From NCBI RefSeq assembly GCF_000346465.2, contig NC_034015.1:13120637-13184636 (forward strand): DNA of 64,000 nt, read 5' to 3'. Numbering within the stretch: the first letter of the stretch is position 1; each line of letters starts with the position of its first letter. This DNA is from Prunus persica. Lineage: Eukaryota > Streptophyta > Magnoliopsida > Rosales > Rosaceae. Position numbers and translations under genes: made by a program. The notes beneath the pieces were generated by a model that did not search any database, was not told the DNA's origin, and saw nothing but the letters and a program-made list of their open reading frames with translations. This document shows, piece after piece, positions 35,901-47,215 of the stretch.

Positions 35901-36235
35901 ATTTTTTGTTTGACAAAACGATATTCTAAACTATGGAGAGGGAGATCAAACTCGAATGCAAGGAGGCAAACATACTGTTTTTGACCAACTAATCTAACCT
36001 ACACAAGCTTAATGTTCTTATTTATTGTGTCGAACAATGGTAAGGGATTTAGTCATGACTGGAATTTACTATATGATATTTATGGACTTAAATGTGTTTC
36101 ATCCTCATGTTACATCTTCCATCTATATATGCTTGCACTTGACGCAACTGCTTTCATCATTTGCTTATCATTTTGCTATGAAAAGCCTCTGGGGCCTCTC
36201 TGCAAAGGCAGCGCTAGCTAAGATCCACAACCCTC
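32983..36235. other. SPY leader, promoter and gene-poor upstream region
   Basis: 32983-33540 probably holds the SPY 5' leader with an intron (acceptor TAG near 33030, donor GT near 33535 on the minus strand). A (GAA)n run lies at 33801-33828 (CTT on the SPY strand, promoter side). From 33.9 to 36.2 kb the DNA is AT-rich, with no open frame that looks like protein, no RNA gene and no element boundary that I could define. Confidence 0.5.
33801..33828. repeat. (GAA)n microsatellite upstream of SPY
   Basis: A run of GAA triplets, preceded by GATGATGAT, about 820 bp upstream of the SPY ATG. Probably in or near the SPY core promoter. Confidence 0.9.
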
Positions 36236-36443
36236 TTTTTTTTCTTTTTTTTTGGTAACAAAAGTTTAGGGGATGGAGAGGCTACCCCCACACGCAAGGT
36301 CAAGGCAAACCCCAGATCTTTTTGGTTTTACAGAGGAATTTACAGATTACCCACCAAACACAAAACTGTTGGCAGCGAGACTCAAACACTGATGGGGCAA
36401 CATACAGTGCAAGGACCTTACCAACTGAACCAACCTGTATTGG
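36236..36443 (-). mobile_element. tRNA-derived SINE with target-site duplication
   Basis: On the minus strand the element starts near 36443 and ends in an A-rich tail (poly-T at 36236-36251 on the plus strand). It has a pol III A box (TGGTTCAGTTGGTAAGG, 36416-36432) and a B box (GTTTGAGTCTCGC, 36375-36387) 28 bp apart, as in a tRNA gene. The body after the B box is unrelated to tRNA, so this is a SINE rather than a tRNA. A perfect 11-bp direct repeat CCACAACCCTC flanks it (36225-36235 and 36444-36454), the mark of LINE-driven insertion. Full-length, about 208 bp. Confidence 0.9.
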
Positions 36444-36899
36444 CCACAACCCTCCTTTTAGAGTCCCCATCTCACGCTTCTTGAAAAAAATTTCACTTCT
36501 AAATTATTTATCAATGAAAATGGGAGATTTAAAATGATTTTTTTTTAAATATGAGAAGTATCACTTTGTTATGCATTTTTTCAGAGGTGAGACTGTGAGC
36601 TATATATTGAATGGTCATAGTGGGTGAACTAGATGAGGATGTGAACATGAACTTTATATATTATGGCTTCATTCATTAACTGATGGGCTCATATTACATG
36701 GAAGGACTTGCTTTGTCATCATATAATATGTCTTTTCTTTTTTCGATGAAACGGAGACCAATGCCCAAATTTAAGAGACAAACTAAATAAAAATGGCCCC
36801 AATGCCTAGGGACACTTCATATGTTTTATCATTGTTGCCTATGTTTGGTAATAATTCGAGAAGGTTATACATAAAGAATGAAATATATATAATGGCTAT

Positions 36900-37240
36900 A
36901 TTCTTTAAAAATATTTATTTGAATATACCTATTTTATTTTTATTTTTAAAAAACAAAATTAGATTTTTTTAGTTTAATATTTGTAATTAAGAAATATCTT
37001 AGCTTTATTTAATTACTTTAATTACTAATTATATTTAAATTATTATTTATTTTGTGAATAATTAGTATTTAAATATTTTAATTAATTTCATAAATTACTC
37101 AATATATAGTAATTAATTATTTTAAATTATTTTGTGGACTGTTTTTTAAATTTTTTTAGTACAAATTATTTTGTTTAGTTTAATATTTGTAATTAAGTAA
37201 TATCTTAGCCTTATTTAATTATTTTATGCAAATAAATAAT
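36900..37240. repeat. Very AT-rich segment with a 206-bp direct repeat
   Basis: AGTTTAATATTTGTAATTAA followed by an ATATCTTAGC(T/C)TTATTTAATTA end occurs at 36971 and again at 37177. The DNA between is almost only A and T with many TAATTA motifs. It is non-coding; it may be a duplicated scaffold-attachment-like or decayed MITE sequence. Confidence 0.65.
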
Positions 37241-37544
37241 AACCATGTCTCAATGCACATTTATGTTTGCGCTCCTATAATAATGAGCTAAAATAAAATT
37301 AGTTCAACTATTCCCTCCTAACCTCCCATAGCTCGGACAAATGTTTTTTTATATATTTTATAACAGACTCATGTATTTGTTATGTTATGATTAATATAAC
37401 TAGATGAGATTATTATCCATTATGTACCTATAAATACCATACTTATTCATTCACTAGGATTTTATCCATAGCTGGGATTTTACCTATTTATACCGTACTT
37501 ATTCATTCATTATTATCAACAAACTTCCTCAATCAAGGTTAGAA

Positions 37545-39617
37545 TTTGTTATGCCCTTCAAGAAACTATGGGATATGAAACATACAGTCAGTTATTTTCG
37601 AGTATTCGACTGTGTGTCATAAGTATTTGTTCCAAGCGTAGCAAGTTTGACAAAAAGGCAGTCAGATGTATCTTTGTGGGATACAACAGCTAGAGAAAAT
37701 GGTGAAAATGTTGTGATCCCACAAATGTAAGGTGTTACACATCACGAGATGTGGTGTTCGATAAAGCATCATCTTAGTGGTTCCCAAAAAAGGAGGTGTT
37801 ATTAGACTCGAGAGAAATTGAAGATAAGCTTCAACAGAAGATGGAGAAGCAAATTCTTCCAATCCAACCGAGTTTAGATGAGCATGAAGATTTGCTCGAT
37901 TGTGATGTGACGAGCAAGAAGTAACTCATAATCCTTGGCAAATTAGTGTACATCAACAACAACTAGAAGAAGATAGACCTGGTGAAGTGGAAATATCAAC
38001 TCCACAATCACAACCCAGAAGGTCAACAAAGTACAAAAGCCAAATTCTAAATACGTCAACACAGCCATAGTAGAAGAAGTAGTTAAACCAGAGACGTTTG
38101 AAGAAGCATCACAACTTTTCGAATGGGTTAAAGCCATGGGAGAATAGATCACTGCGCATGAGCAAATCAGATTTGGGATTTAGTGCCAAAGCTAAGAGAT
38201 GTGAAACCCATATATTGCAAACGGGTGTACAAAATAAGGTGTCATCCTTATGGATCGTTTGAGAGGTACAAGGCTCGGTTGGTGGCTTAAGGTTTCTCTT
38301 AGCAATACAGACTAGATTATGATGAAACGTTTAGTCGGGTGGCAAAATTTATGACCATACGAGTCCTACTTGCACTTGCGGCCAACAAAGATTGGAACTT
38401 GTACCATATGTATGTGAAGAATGCATTTCTGCATGAGGAGTTGGATCGCGAAATCTACATGATTCAACTAATGGGCTTTGAGAACAAAGTCCATCCCAAG
38501 TATATGTGCAAGCTGAAAAAGGCACTTTACAGATTGAAACAAACGCTAAGAGAATGATACGGTAAGATTGTTGAATTTCTTTTTAAAAGTGGTTATGCAG
38601 TGATACATGTAAATTCCAGTTTATTCGTCAAAGCTAATGGAGGAAAATTAGCTATCGTGCTGGTGTACGTGGATGATCTAATCATCACTGATAATGATGA
38701 GGAAGAAATTCACCAAACGAAGGAGAATTTATTAGTACATTTTCCTATGAAAGAATTGGGATAACTCAAGCACTTCCTTAGGCAAGAAGTCAATTGCACA
38801 CAAGAATGGATATTTATGTGTCAATAGAAATATGCAAAAGATTTGTTGCAAAAGTTTGGAATGCTTGAATGCAAGTCAATCTCAACGCCGATGGAACCCA
38901 ATGCTAAGATGTGTACATATGAAGGAAAAGACTTAGAAGACAAAACGATGTATCGACAATTGGTGGATACTCTAATCTACTTGACATTGACTCGACCTAA
39001 CATTTCATATACAGTTGGTATGATGAGTTGATACATGCAAAATCCAAGAAAATCTCATTTGGACGCAGTTTGGTGAATACTAAGGTATGTGAAGAATACA
39101 ATTGACTGTGGTCTTTTGTACAAGAAAGGTGAAGATTTCAAGCTAATTGGTTATTGTGACACTGACTATGCGAGAAATCACAACATTCGTCGATCAACTA
39201 CCGTGTATGTGTTTAAGCTTGGGTTAGGAACAATTTCTTGGTGCAGCAAGAAACAGCTGACAATATCTTTGTCAACCACGGAAGCAGAGTACATGACAAC
39301 AACAATGAAAACCCAAGAGATCACGTGGTTGACACAACTGATGAATGATCAACATCAATTAGTAAATTATTCAGTGTCGTTATACTGTGACAATCAATCG
39401 ACAGTTTGCTTAGCAGAAAATCCAGTTTTTCACTCAAGAACTAAGCATGTGGAGAGACCTACCATTTTATCAAAGAGAAGGTTCTGCAAGAAGATATTGA
39501 GATGAGAAATATCAGTATAGATGATTAAGCTGCAGACTTGTTTACAAGAGGTTTGAGAACAAGCAAATTTGAAAATTTTCAACGTCAGCTCAATGTGGTG
39601 CAAAGAATGTGAGCTGA
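37545..39617 (+). pseudogene. Decayed Ty1/copia pol (integrase end, RT, RNase H)
   Basis: Broken reading frames on the plus strand match copia polyprotein in order. First comes an integrase C-terminal part (about 37600-37760, KKAVRCIFVGY). Reverse transcriptase follows (38339-38760, including NAFLHEELDREIYM and the active-site box LVYVDDLII), then RNase H (39089-39470, with [16 protein letters not shown] and the SLYCDNQS box). Several stops and frame changes separate them, for example near 38290, 38555, 38761 and 39031. Gag, protease, the first part of integrase and the 5' LTR are missing, so the copy is 5'-truncated and dead. It leads directly into a 3' LTR. Confidence 0.88.
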
Positions 39618-40235
39618 TGTTGAAGAGGAGACACCACCACCATCCCAACACATTAACCAAGCCCAAGGTAAATAAATGCCCAGCCTTTTGAAATGATATT
39701 GTTCATTTGGAGAAATCTAGAAAGGTGGAGAAGTCCTCACCTACTATGCAAAGTTTGCAACACTTGGATAAATTCGCAAGATAATTTTAGAAAAGTAGAA
39801 AGTCAACCAGTTAAATGTGGAATGTTGGCTGGAGCATAAAAATCAAATATATTATATGAGAAATCTCTAGAACAAAAACAACAACGTGTGGCTAATAATG
39901 AAAAACCCCAAATCGGTGGACTTGGGCTATGTCGGCTAGGAATTCTTATAAATACGTGTGAAGTCATGCATTGTGTAATCGAGAAAAAGTAGAAGTTAAG
40001 AATCAAGTCAAGAAGAAGAGTGACCAAAAAGTTATAGAGTTAAGTAGTCATTGTTAGGAGTGTGAGTGTTTTAGAGTTTGTGTCTAGAAAGTGAAAAAGA
40101 GTGTTTGTAAGAGTTGATATTTCCTTTAAGAGTTGTCTTGTTGTAATATTTTGTGAGTCTAATACAAGTAATTTATTTATTTGTTATGTCTCCAACTATT
40201 CTATATTAGAGTTGTGTATTCTAATTTTCTCAACA
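39618..40235 (+). mobile_element. 3' LTR of the plus-strand copia remnant
   Basis: Begins TGTTGAAGAG just after the pol remnant and ends TTCTCAACA, giving TG..CA ends. It contains a TATA box TATAAATA at 39947-39954, a plausible LTR promoter. Length 618 bp. No 5' partner exists in the window to prove the boundaries, so they rest on end motifs and position. Confidence 0.65.
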
Positions 40236-40552
40236 ATAGGCTAATAAAGAAAAAGAATATGAAAAATTCATTTGATTCCATTGAAGAGATTTTAAAAAAA
40301 TACAGTTCAACCCTTTATCATCATAAAAGAATATAGATCTAAACTGGAATTTCTATGAAGTTGGTTTCCGAAACAAGAAATGAAAAGAATCTCTACAAAC
40401 AATATCTATATGTATTATGTACCATCAATTACTCATGATTGAGACAATAAGTTGATACTCCAGTTTTGCTTACTTATTGATAAGTAAGAGCAAAGGTCCC
40501 AGAAGAAGTTGATCCAAGACGTTGGTGAGGTTCCTCCTTTGTAGTAGTGCTA

Positions 40553-40987
40553 TTAAGCTTGACAAGCACAAAAGCGAAGCTGGGAAACATCACTGACGTG
40601 GAATACCCAGTTATTTGCCTTGGCAATCCTAATCATGGTGCCTTGGCCTTTATATTTCTTCTTTTTATGGCTCCCACTCTTGGAACTATTAGGATCTGCA
40701 CAACATTCTCTCTTCCTTTTTAGTGTTTTCATGTTAAGAGAAAATGGACTAAGTCTCCTCATTTTCTTCTTTGGAATGAAAATGTCATTCAACTCAAACC
40801 TTGCTTGTCGGCCAACCCTTTGTTCCCTTCCCTTCCCTTCCCTTCCCTTCCCAGCAAAGAAGTTGATCATTTCTTTAACAACGGTCTTTACGTCCAAAAG
40901 CAACTCCATTAATTGTTGGGTTGCTACATCAGCCAACAGGTCCAAGGAAGATATAGATGAAGATGAAGATGATGATGTTGATGCCAT
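40553..40987 (-). CDS. Hypothetical basic low-complexity protein, 144 aa
   Basis: An open frame on the minus strand beginning MASTSSSSSSSISS, with a leucine-rich helix (LLADVATQQLMELLLDVKTV), a GKGRE repeat encoded by the CCCTT run at 40823-40852, and basic clusters (PKKKMRR, KRKRE, KKKKYKGQG) that could be nuclear localisation signals. I do not recognise the family. It sits between two copia remnants and could be a captured gene fragment, a real small gene or chance. The opposite strand also has a long open frame, so open-frame length alone is weak evidence; the minus frame has the more protein-like start. Confidence 0.35.
   Translation of the reverse strand: MASTSSSSSSSISSLDLLADVATQQLMELLLDVKTVVKEMINFFAGKGREGKGREQRVGRQARFELNDIFIPKKKMRRLSPFSLNMKTLKRKRECCADPNSSKSGSHKKKKYKGQGTMIRIAKANNWVFHVSDVSQLRFCACQA
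40823..40852. repeat. (TTCCC)n microsatellite
   Basis: About six pentanucleotide units inside the hypothetical 144-aa frame. Because the unit is 5 bp, length changes would shift that frame. Confidence 0.85.
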
Positions 40988-41251
40988 TTTCTATGTCTTG
41001 ATCTTGATGGCCATGGCCTTTTTCTCAATATCTTCCTCCTAACGTTTGACAACAACTTCATCAGACATAAGATTCAGAGAATTTGAAGGAAACCCGTTAA
41101 CCCTAAAATCAAATTAGCAACCCTCATTATTCCCATCATTCCCACACACACAAAACCCACAAAGAAACAAATTAAACTTAGAAATAAGACAAATTTACCA
41201 CTATAGAATGACAAAATGATCATATTTTCGTGTGAAAACACTTCAAGAACT

Positions 41252-41841
41252 TGTCGTTGATGGACTACGCAACTATCACACACAAGCCATCAAGGATAAA
41301 GCACACACTAACAAAAAAGTAAACACACACACACAAAGAACATAAGAATGTATAGAGGTTCAACCTTGTGCCTACGTCCTCTTAGTGATCCCCGAGAAAT
41401 TCACTAGTATAAAAGAACCTCTTTGGTTGGAATGAAGAACCTTCTTTGATCTCTCACAAACCCTAGCTATCTTTTCTCTCACTTTTGGTTCAAACCCCAA
41501 TTTGATGCCTCAGATTTCTCACGTTACAATAACCTAGCGCTAAAGTCTCTATCATAAGGCTTTAGTACAATTATACAAGGAATATAAAACTTAAAAGACC
41601 CCAAAATTAGGAAAAAAATATGTCTAGATTTGTCAAGGATATGCGCTGAATTCACGTGTCCTGCTCGAGTGCCTACGTCCACTTGAGTCTGAGTTATGCT
41701 GCTTGAGCAGGCGCTCGAGCACCTGCGCTTGGACGAAAACCTTCCCTCTACCGCTCCAGATCTAGAGCCTAGTCAATACGTCTTCAACTCGTTTGGCTGT
41801 CTGTTTCCTTCAATCTTTCCGTATCTTTAAGTAAGCCAACA
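41252..41841 (-). mobile_element. Putative 3' LTR of the old minus-strand copia
   Basis: On the minus strand it begins TGTTGGCTTAC right after the end of RNase H and ends near CAACGACA (TG..CA). It contains CACTCGAGCAGG and GCTCGAGCGCC motifs and an ACACACAC run near 41321. The matching 5' LTR is not in the window, so the ends are approximate. Confidence 0.5.
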
Positions 41842-44101
41842 TCCACAATATTTACTTTGGCGAGCCTTAGACATCTTGTAAAAATTATTGACCCCTAGTA
41901 CCTCTTTAAACCTCTCGGTAATGGATAAAGCAATAACCGATTGTAGCACTACTCTCCAACTAATTAGTCCTCAATCATGAGTGAAAATATACCTCGTGGT
42001 GGATCTCCTCTTATCTATGTCTCTCGCATAATCCGAATCCACAAAACCCGCCACACATTTCTTTCTTTGTTGTCTTTCAAAAAAAATTTCAAACTTCTTG
42101 GTGCCCTTCAAATACCTGTAAATCCACTTCAGCGCCAATGTTGTTTACCAGTATTTGCCATGTATCTTGAAACTATACTCACAGCTTAAGCTAAGTTTAG
42201 GTGTATGCAAACCAATTGTTTACATGATACACACTATCGCGATTGCATACATGACCTTACTCATTTCCTCATTCTCTTTGTCATTAGAATGACTTTCTTA
42301 GGCACTTAGTCTAAAGTGCTTCGCCAAAGGAGTAGACGTGAACTTGCAATTCAACATGTTGAATCTCTCAAGTACTTATTTATGAACTTACCTTGTGACA
42401 GCCACGATTTGCTAATATCTCGGTCTCTCCTTATTTTCATTCTTAGGATCTTTTGTGCGATATCAAGATCCTTCACATTAAACTTATTTCCAAGTAGAAT
42501 CTTCAACTCTCGAGCCTTTGACATGTCTTGACACACAATTAGTACATCATTCACATAAAGTAGCAACAAGATGATCTTCCCATCCATGAACACATGACAT
42601 TTCACACAATAATCTTATTCGCATCTTCTATACCTATTTTACAGCATATATGCATCAAAGCTCTTGTACCATTATCTTGGAGATTGCCTGAGCCCATACA
42701 AAGACTTCTTCAACCTATAAAACAGATTTCCTTTACTCGATTCAATGAACCTTTGAGGCTGACTCATGTAGATGTCTTCCTCTAAGTCTCCATGAATGAA
42801 CGTTGTTTTCACATTCATTTGCTCCACCTCTATGTTTCATTGTGCCACTATAGAAAGCAATAATTGTATAGAAGCATGTTTCACCACCGGAGAAAAGATT
42901 TTATCATAATCAACTTCTTCCTTTTGTAAGTGGCCACTAGACAAGCTTTGAATCTAGTTGGCTATTTCTCATGTATCCATTCATTTTTCCTAAACACCCA
43001 CTTATAGCCGATCACCTTCTGATCTTTGGGTTTAGGAACCAACTCCCAAACAGAGTTCAGGTGTAGAGATTCCATCTTATTCATCATAGCACTCATCCAA
43101 CTTTTTCGCTCCAAACTTTCCATTGCTTTTTAGAACATGGTTAGATCTTCTTCACTCATGTTTAGAGCATAATGAACTACGTCCATCTCCCATCCTAACT
43201 GTTGAGGAGGTTTGATAGTTCTCTTGGGCTTTGACCTAGCTATAGATGACATTTTCACTTAAATTTAAGCATCTTCTTCTCTTTTATCTTGAGTTCGTTG
43301 TTGCCCAAATTCTTACACCTAGGTTTCGGAGCCCATCACCTCATAAACATCTTCAATTATCTGCATGCTTAAAGTATCTTAAATACCTTACCTGGTGAAA
43401 TTATAACGGTTGTCTTTATTCTAACAACATTCTATTTCGTCTCCCCGGTTCACCTTCTTCCGCACACTTGAAGTCAAGATACTCTGATGGCGATCGGTTA
43501 ACCAAATAGGAAGTGTGGTTAACTTTCTCCACCCAAAATGCATCGAACAAGTCAACATGAATCCTCATGCACCTCTTACGCTTCATAAGAGTTCTATTCA
43601 TCCTCCTCGCGGCTCCATTTTGCTATGACGTCTTCTTCATGGTAAAATACCTCTTGACATTCTTGCCCTTGCAAAACTCCAAACTTTGCTCTCTTTATGT
43701 TCTCCTTCATTGTCAGTTCTTAGGTTCTTAATCTTCCTTCCTTTAAGGTTCTCTACTTTCGACTTTCACTCCTTGAATTTGGTGAAGACCTCGGATTTCT
43801 CTTTCATGAAATAGATCCAAACCTTCCTAGAAAAATCATCCAAGAATGTGACATAATAGCGAGCTCCACCTAATGATTTAAACGGTGCAGGCCTCATACA
43901 TATGAGTGAATATAATCGAGCACTCATGTGCTCATATTCTCTTGGTCTTGCTGTTTGAATGTCACCTTCGACTATTTTCCCGTGGTACATAATTTACAAA
44001 ACTCAAGTTTACAACTGTACACTCCATTCAGAAGCTTCCTTCTACGCAACTCTTGCATAGCTCGCTCACTAATATGCCCTAGCCTCAAGTGCAAAGTTAA
44101 T
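41842..44101 (-). pseudogene. Old copia pol, 3' part (integrase, RT, RNase H)
   Basis: Read on the minus strand from 44101 downwards: the end of the GAG-pre-integrase domain (LHLRLGHIS, with the C-x2-C remnant FCKLC), integrase core (43766-43990, [21 protein letters not shown]), integrase (43416-43601, NRSPS), reverse transcriptase (42351-42605, LLLYVNDVLIV where the second Asp-box residue reads Asn), and RNase H (about 41900-42050, STTRYIF). Stops and shifts are frequent, so it is dead. It is split from its upstream sequence by the younger element inserted at 44102-50384; the upstream piece resumes at 50385. Confidence 0.85.
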
Positions 44102-45284
44102 TGAAAATACCTGTAGGATATCTATATATGCCTGGAGAAGGTTAAACAAGCTAATTCGAATTTTTGCAATAAATAATGATCAACCTTTGAAGCAGGATTG
44201 ATATGAGTTATCAATTTTGAGATGTGCAAAGCTTAAAATAAAAGAACACGCAGAGAATTATTTTACGTGGTAAAACTCCACCTCTGGGGAAAATCCACGG
44301 GACTTCTCAGTCCAACTCAAATCCACTATAGAACGATGATTACAAGAAGTACTCACACACTTATCCTAGACTCATTCTAGATAATATTTACCGACTTCTT
44401 CGTAACTCAACTTTTGTCACGGGATGAACTTCGACACTCCTTATGTTGAACACAATACTGGCCACGATTGCTTCAAGCTCGCCGGGGGAAAACCGCCACC
44501 ACGGTCTTGGTGCCCTCAACCGTATGAGTCACCGACATGCATATAAATGCAATATGAATGATTAAAGTGTTTGATAAATCACCAAGTAAAACATGGAACA
44601 ATTGATGATTTATCTCAAATATATGCACAACAGCTTTTGCTTAAGAATTCTATATGCTCAACCCAATATCAAAAACTGTGCAAAACCAAATAGATGCAAG
44701 CTGCTTTTATTCAAAGCTTCCTATACCTAGTCAGATGGCCGCACACGAGTACCAAACCCACTTCAATTATAACTATGAACTTTTAGCTTAATTTGGACTC
44801 TTATGAAGACCACAATTGGTTTTCCAACATGAATATTAATTCAATATGGATTCTTATTGAAAACCACCAACCAACCAATTTTTAATAGAAAAACAATATC
44901 TATTAAAACAAATGAATTAGACCAATCAAGTAAGAGAAGATTTCAACCTACAAGTCATAATAGGAAAAGATAATATTTTAACTTAAATCAAAATAGAGTC
45001 CAACTAGAAAAGTAATCTTAAGAGATAAAGTCTAATCCTATTAAAAATAAGATTAACATAAAAATACTTGATTGAAAAAAAAAAACTCAAACTAGGAATC
45101 CTATAATGAATGCATGATTATGTCATGATTTACCTGAAATCAAGTTTCTCATATCGGTCAAGTCAAGCCTCGGATGTATGGGGTTGAATGAGTTGTACCA
45201 AAACGTCCAGTAACAATTCTTCACACATTAATTTTCAACCTATGCTAGAGTTTAGGAAATGACAACACTATTTTCATGCTAACA
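44102..45284 (-). mobile_element. 3' LTR of the younger gag-only copia element
   Basis: Collinear with 49212-50384 over its full length. On the minus strand it starts TGTTAGCATG and ends GGTATTTTCA. Directly upstream on that strand (45285-45297) is the polypurine tract AAAGGGGGAGATT. Compared with the other LTR I count roughly 20-25 substitutions by eye and one indel of about ten bases near 44380, so the insertion is fairly recent. Length 1183 bp. Confidence 0.95.
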
Positions 45285-46549
45285 ATCTCCCCCTTTGGCA
45301 TTTCCTAGACAAAACACCTATTACAACTCAAAAGAAATTGCATGGGATGAAACAAATGAAATCTGACTCTAAATTAGAAGCTCTGAATCCCTGCACATTA
45401 TGAAACAACAAAATCAGTGAAGCATGTGGGAGAAGAATTGTAATTCAAAGAAAATTACAACATCACGCCCCCTTAATTCTACAACACAATCTCTCCCCTT
45501 TTCGTAATTTCACATAGTGATCTCTCCCCCTTTTTGTCAGGAAATCCAAATGGCAAGGAAATAACATACAGACGCATATATAAGAGGAAAATATCAGATT
45601 GCAAGCCAACATATAAAGGCATAGAGATTAACCAATGATGCATGTAAAGGGCTTTATCTTGTTGAGTGACAACGAGCAATAACCTCACTACTTCCAGGTG
45701 TGCAATTGGTGAAAAGGTCTCATCTTTTTATAGCCAATATCCATTAATCACCTACAAGAGCAACATACACAATTAGGTTCAATCATATAAACAATATATG
45801 AGACTTACCTCTTCGGTTGCATGTCTTATGCTCTGCATTGTGTCATACATGTTGCTGTGCCATAGGTCTGCAACGGACAAGATTGATAATGACACTGCAA
45901 ACCTCAGATTCAGTTTATCATGTGTGCGTCTTAGTAACATGAAGCAGAGCCTAGCGGCACAACTAAACAAGAAGCATAAATGACACGATGTTTGAAAACA
46001 AAAAGAAATTCTTTTTTTTCTTTTTTTTTTTTAATAAAAAAATTTAAATTTTTGGAAAACAAAACAACTAAGAAAAACGAAAGGAAAAAACAAAAACATA
46101 ACATAACACAAACAAAAACAACACACTTAAGACAAAAGGCTCAAAACAACCAAGATGTAGAACACACTTTAGATGCAAATCCCAAGCTCTCTAGAAGATG
46201 TAATTATTTTCCATTCATAAACATGCCAAGTAAGTGAGCAAGAAGAGACAGTAGTAGCAGACCCAACGCTGTCTAAAACGCATAAGAAGCAAAGCATGGC
46301 AGGTACAAAAGCAAGCCACCAGATGAAATGCACAAACTCACAGATAATCAAGGAGGCATACCACATGCATGGTGAAAAATAAACATCACCAAATGATTCT
46401 ACCATTAGGAAGCAAAGGTGTGAAGTGAACTCCTTTCAATTAAGCACAAAAAAATATGTCCACCCAAGACTGATCTCACCAAAGATGACACATACACTAA
46501 GTGCATTGTAAGTATAAGAAGATCAGTTTATTTGAGACATGAATTGTAT

Positions 46550-46574
46550 TTATTATTATTATTATTATTATTAT
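46550..46574. repeat. (ATT)n microsatellite
   Basis: A trinucleotide run in the non-coding interior of the gag-only element, between gag and the polypurine tract. Confidence 0.85.
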
Positions 46575-47215
46575 AATTTGGTGGCTTACTTTATTTAGCT
46601 TTCGACATGATCCATGTAACGGATGGTCAATCAGTGTGCTCACGTCAGATGACTGGAAGCAACTGGGTGATAAAGCACCCCTGGGGAAATACTGATCCGA
46701 ATCATGAAGGCTCCAAAGATAAGCAAGGATAGCAAACCATCACAACTTGTTGACTCGAACCTCGACGTTGGTTAGACAAGAGGCCCGGTTACTGAGCAAT
46801 GAGTCGTCAACACCTTTTTTTTTATTTTTTATAATTTTATTTCTAAACAGATCAAGAACTTACGCACAGTAGTGTTATGGCAATCCAAAGAGAGGCAAGT
46901 GCATGAGAAGAGATATTCAAAGGACTTCAAGGAAAAGAGTGTGATGTGCAAAATAAACATAAAAAGATGGATAGATCATTTAATGAAGTTTATAATGCAC
47001 CAAGACAATGGAAACCTTTGTGTGAAGCTGAGAGTATGAGTTCTCAATATAGTGCAGTGTCAGAGCCCAATCTAAGATCAACAAATACGTTCAGACAGTT
47101 ACAAGATTGATACACCTTAACAATCCTTGCACGAGCTGGGCAGATTTATAAACACCGAAATTAATTGAAATATCATAAGACATGAAAGAGGCTTTGGCAT
47201 GCAATAGAGTCCAAA

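Noticed and set aside
36416..36443. A tRNA gene on the minus strand
   Set aside because: A and B boxes are present, but there is no paired acceptor stem and the element has an A tail and target duplication, so it is a SINE.
40620..41042. Plus-strand 140-aa frame opposite the hypothetical protein
   Set aside because: Hydrophobic run and start look like a reverse reading of the basic minus-strand frame; weaker start context.
45285..47215. Hidden pol domain in the interior of the younger copia
   Set aside because: Short frames there contain no integrase, RT or RNase H motifs on either strand.
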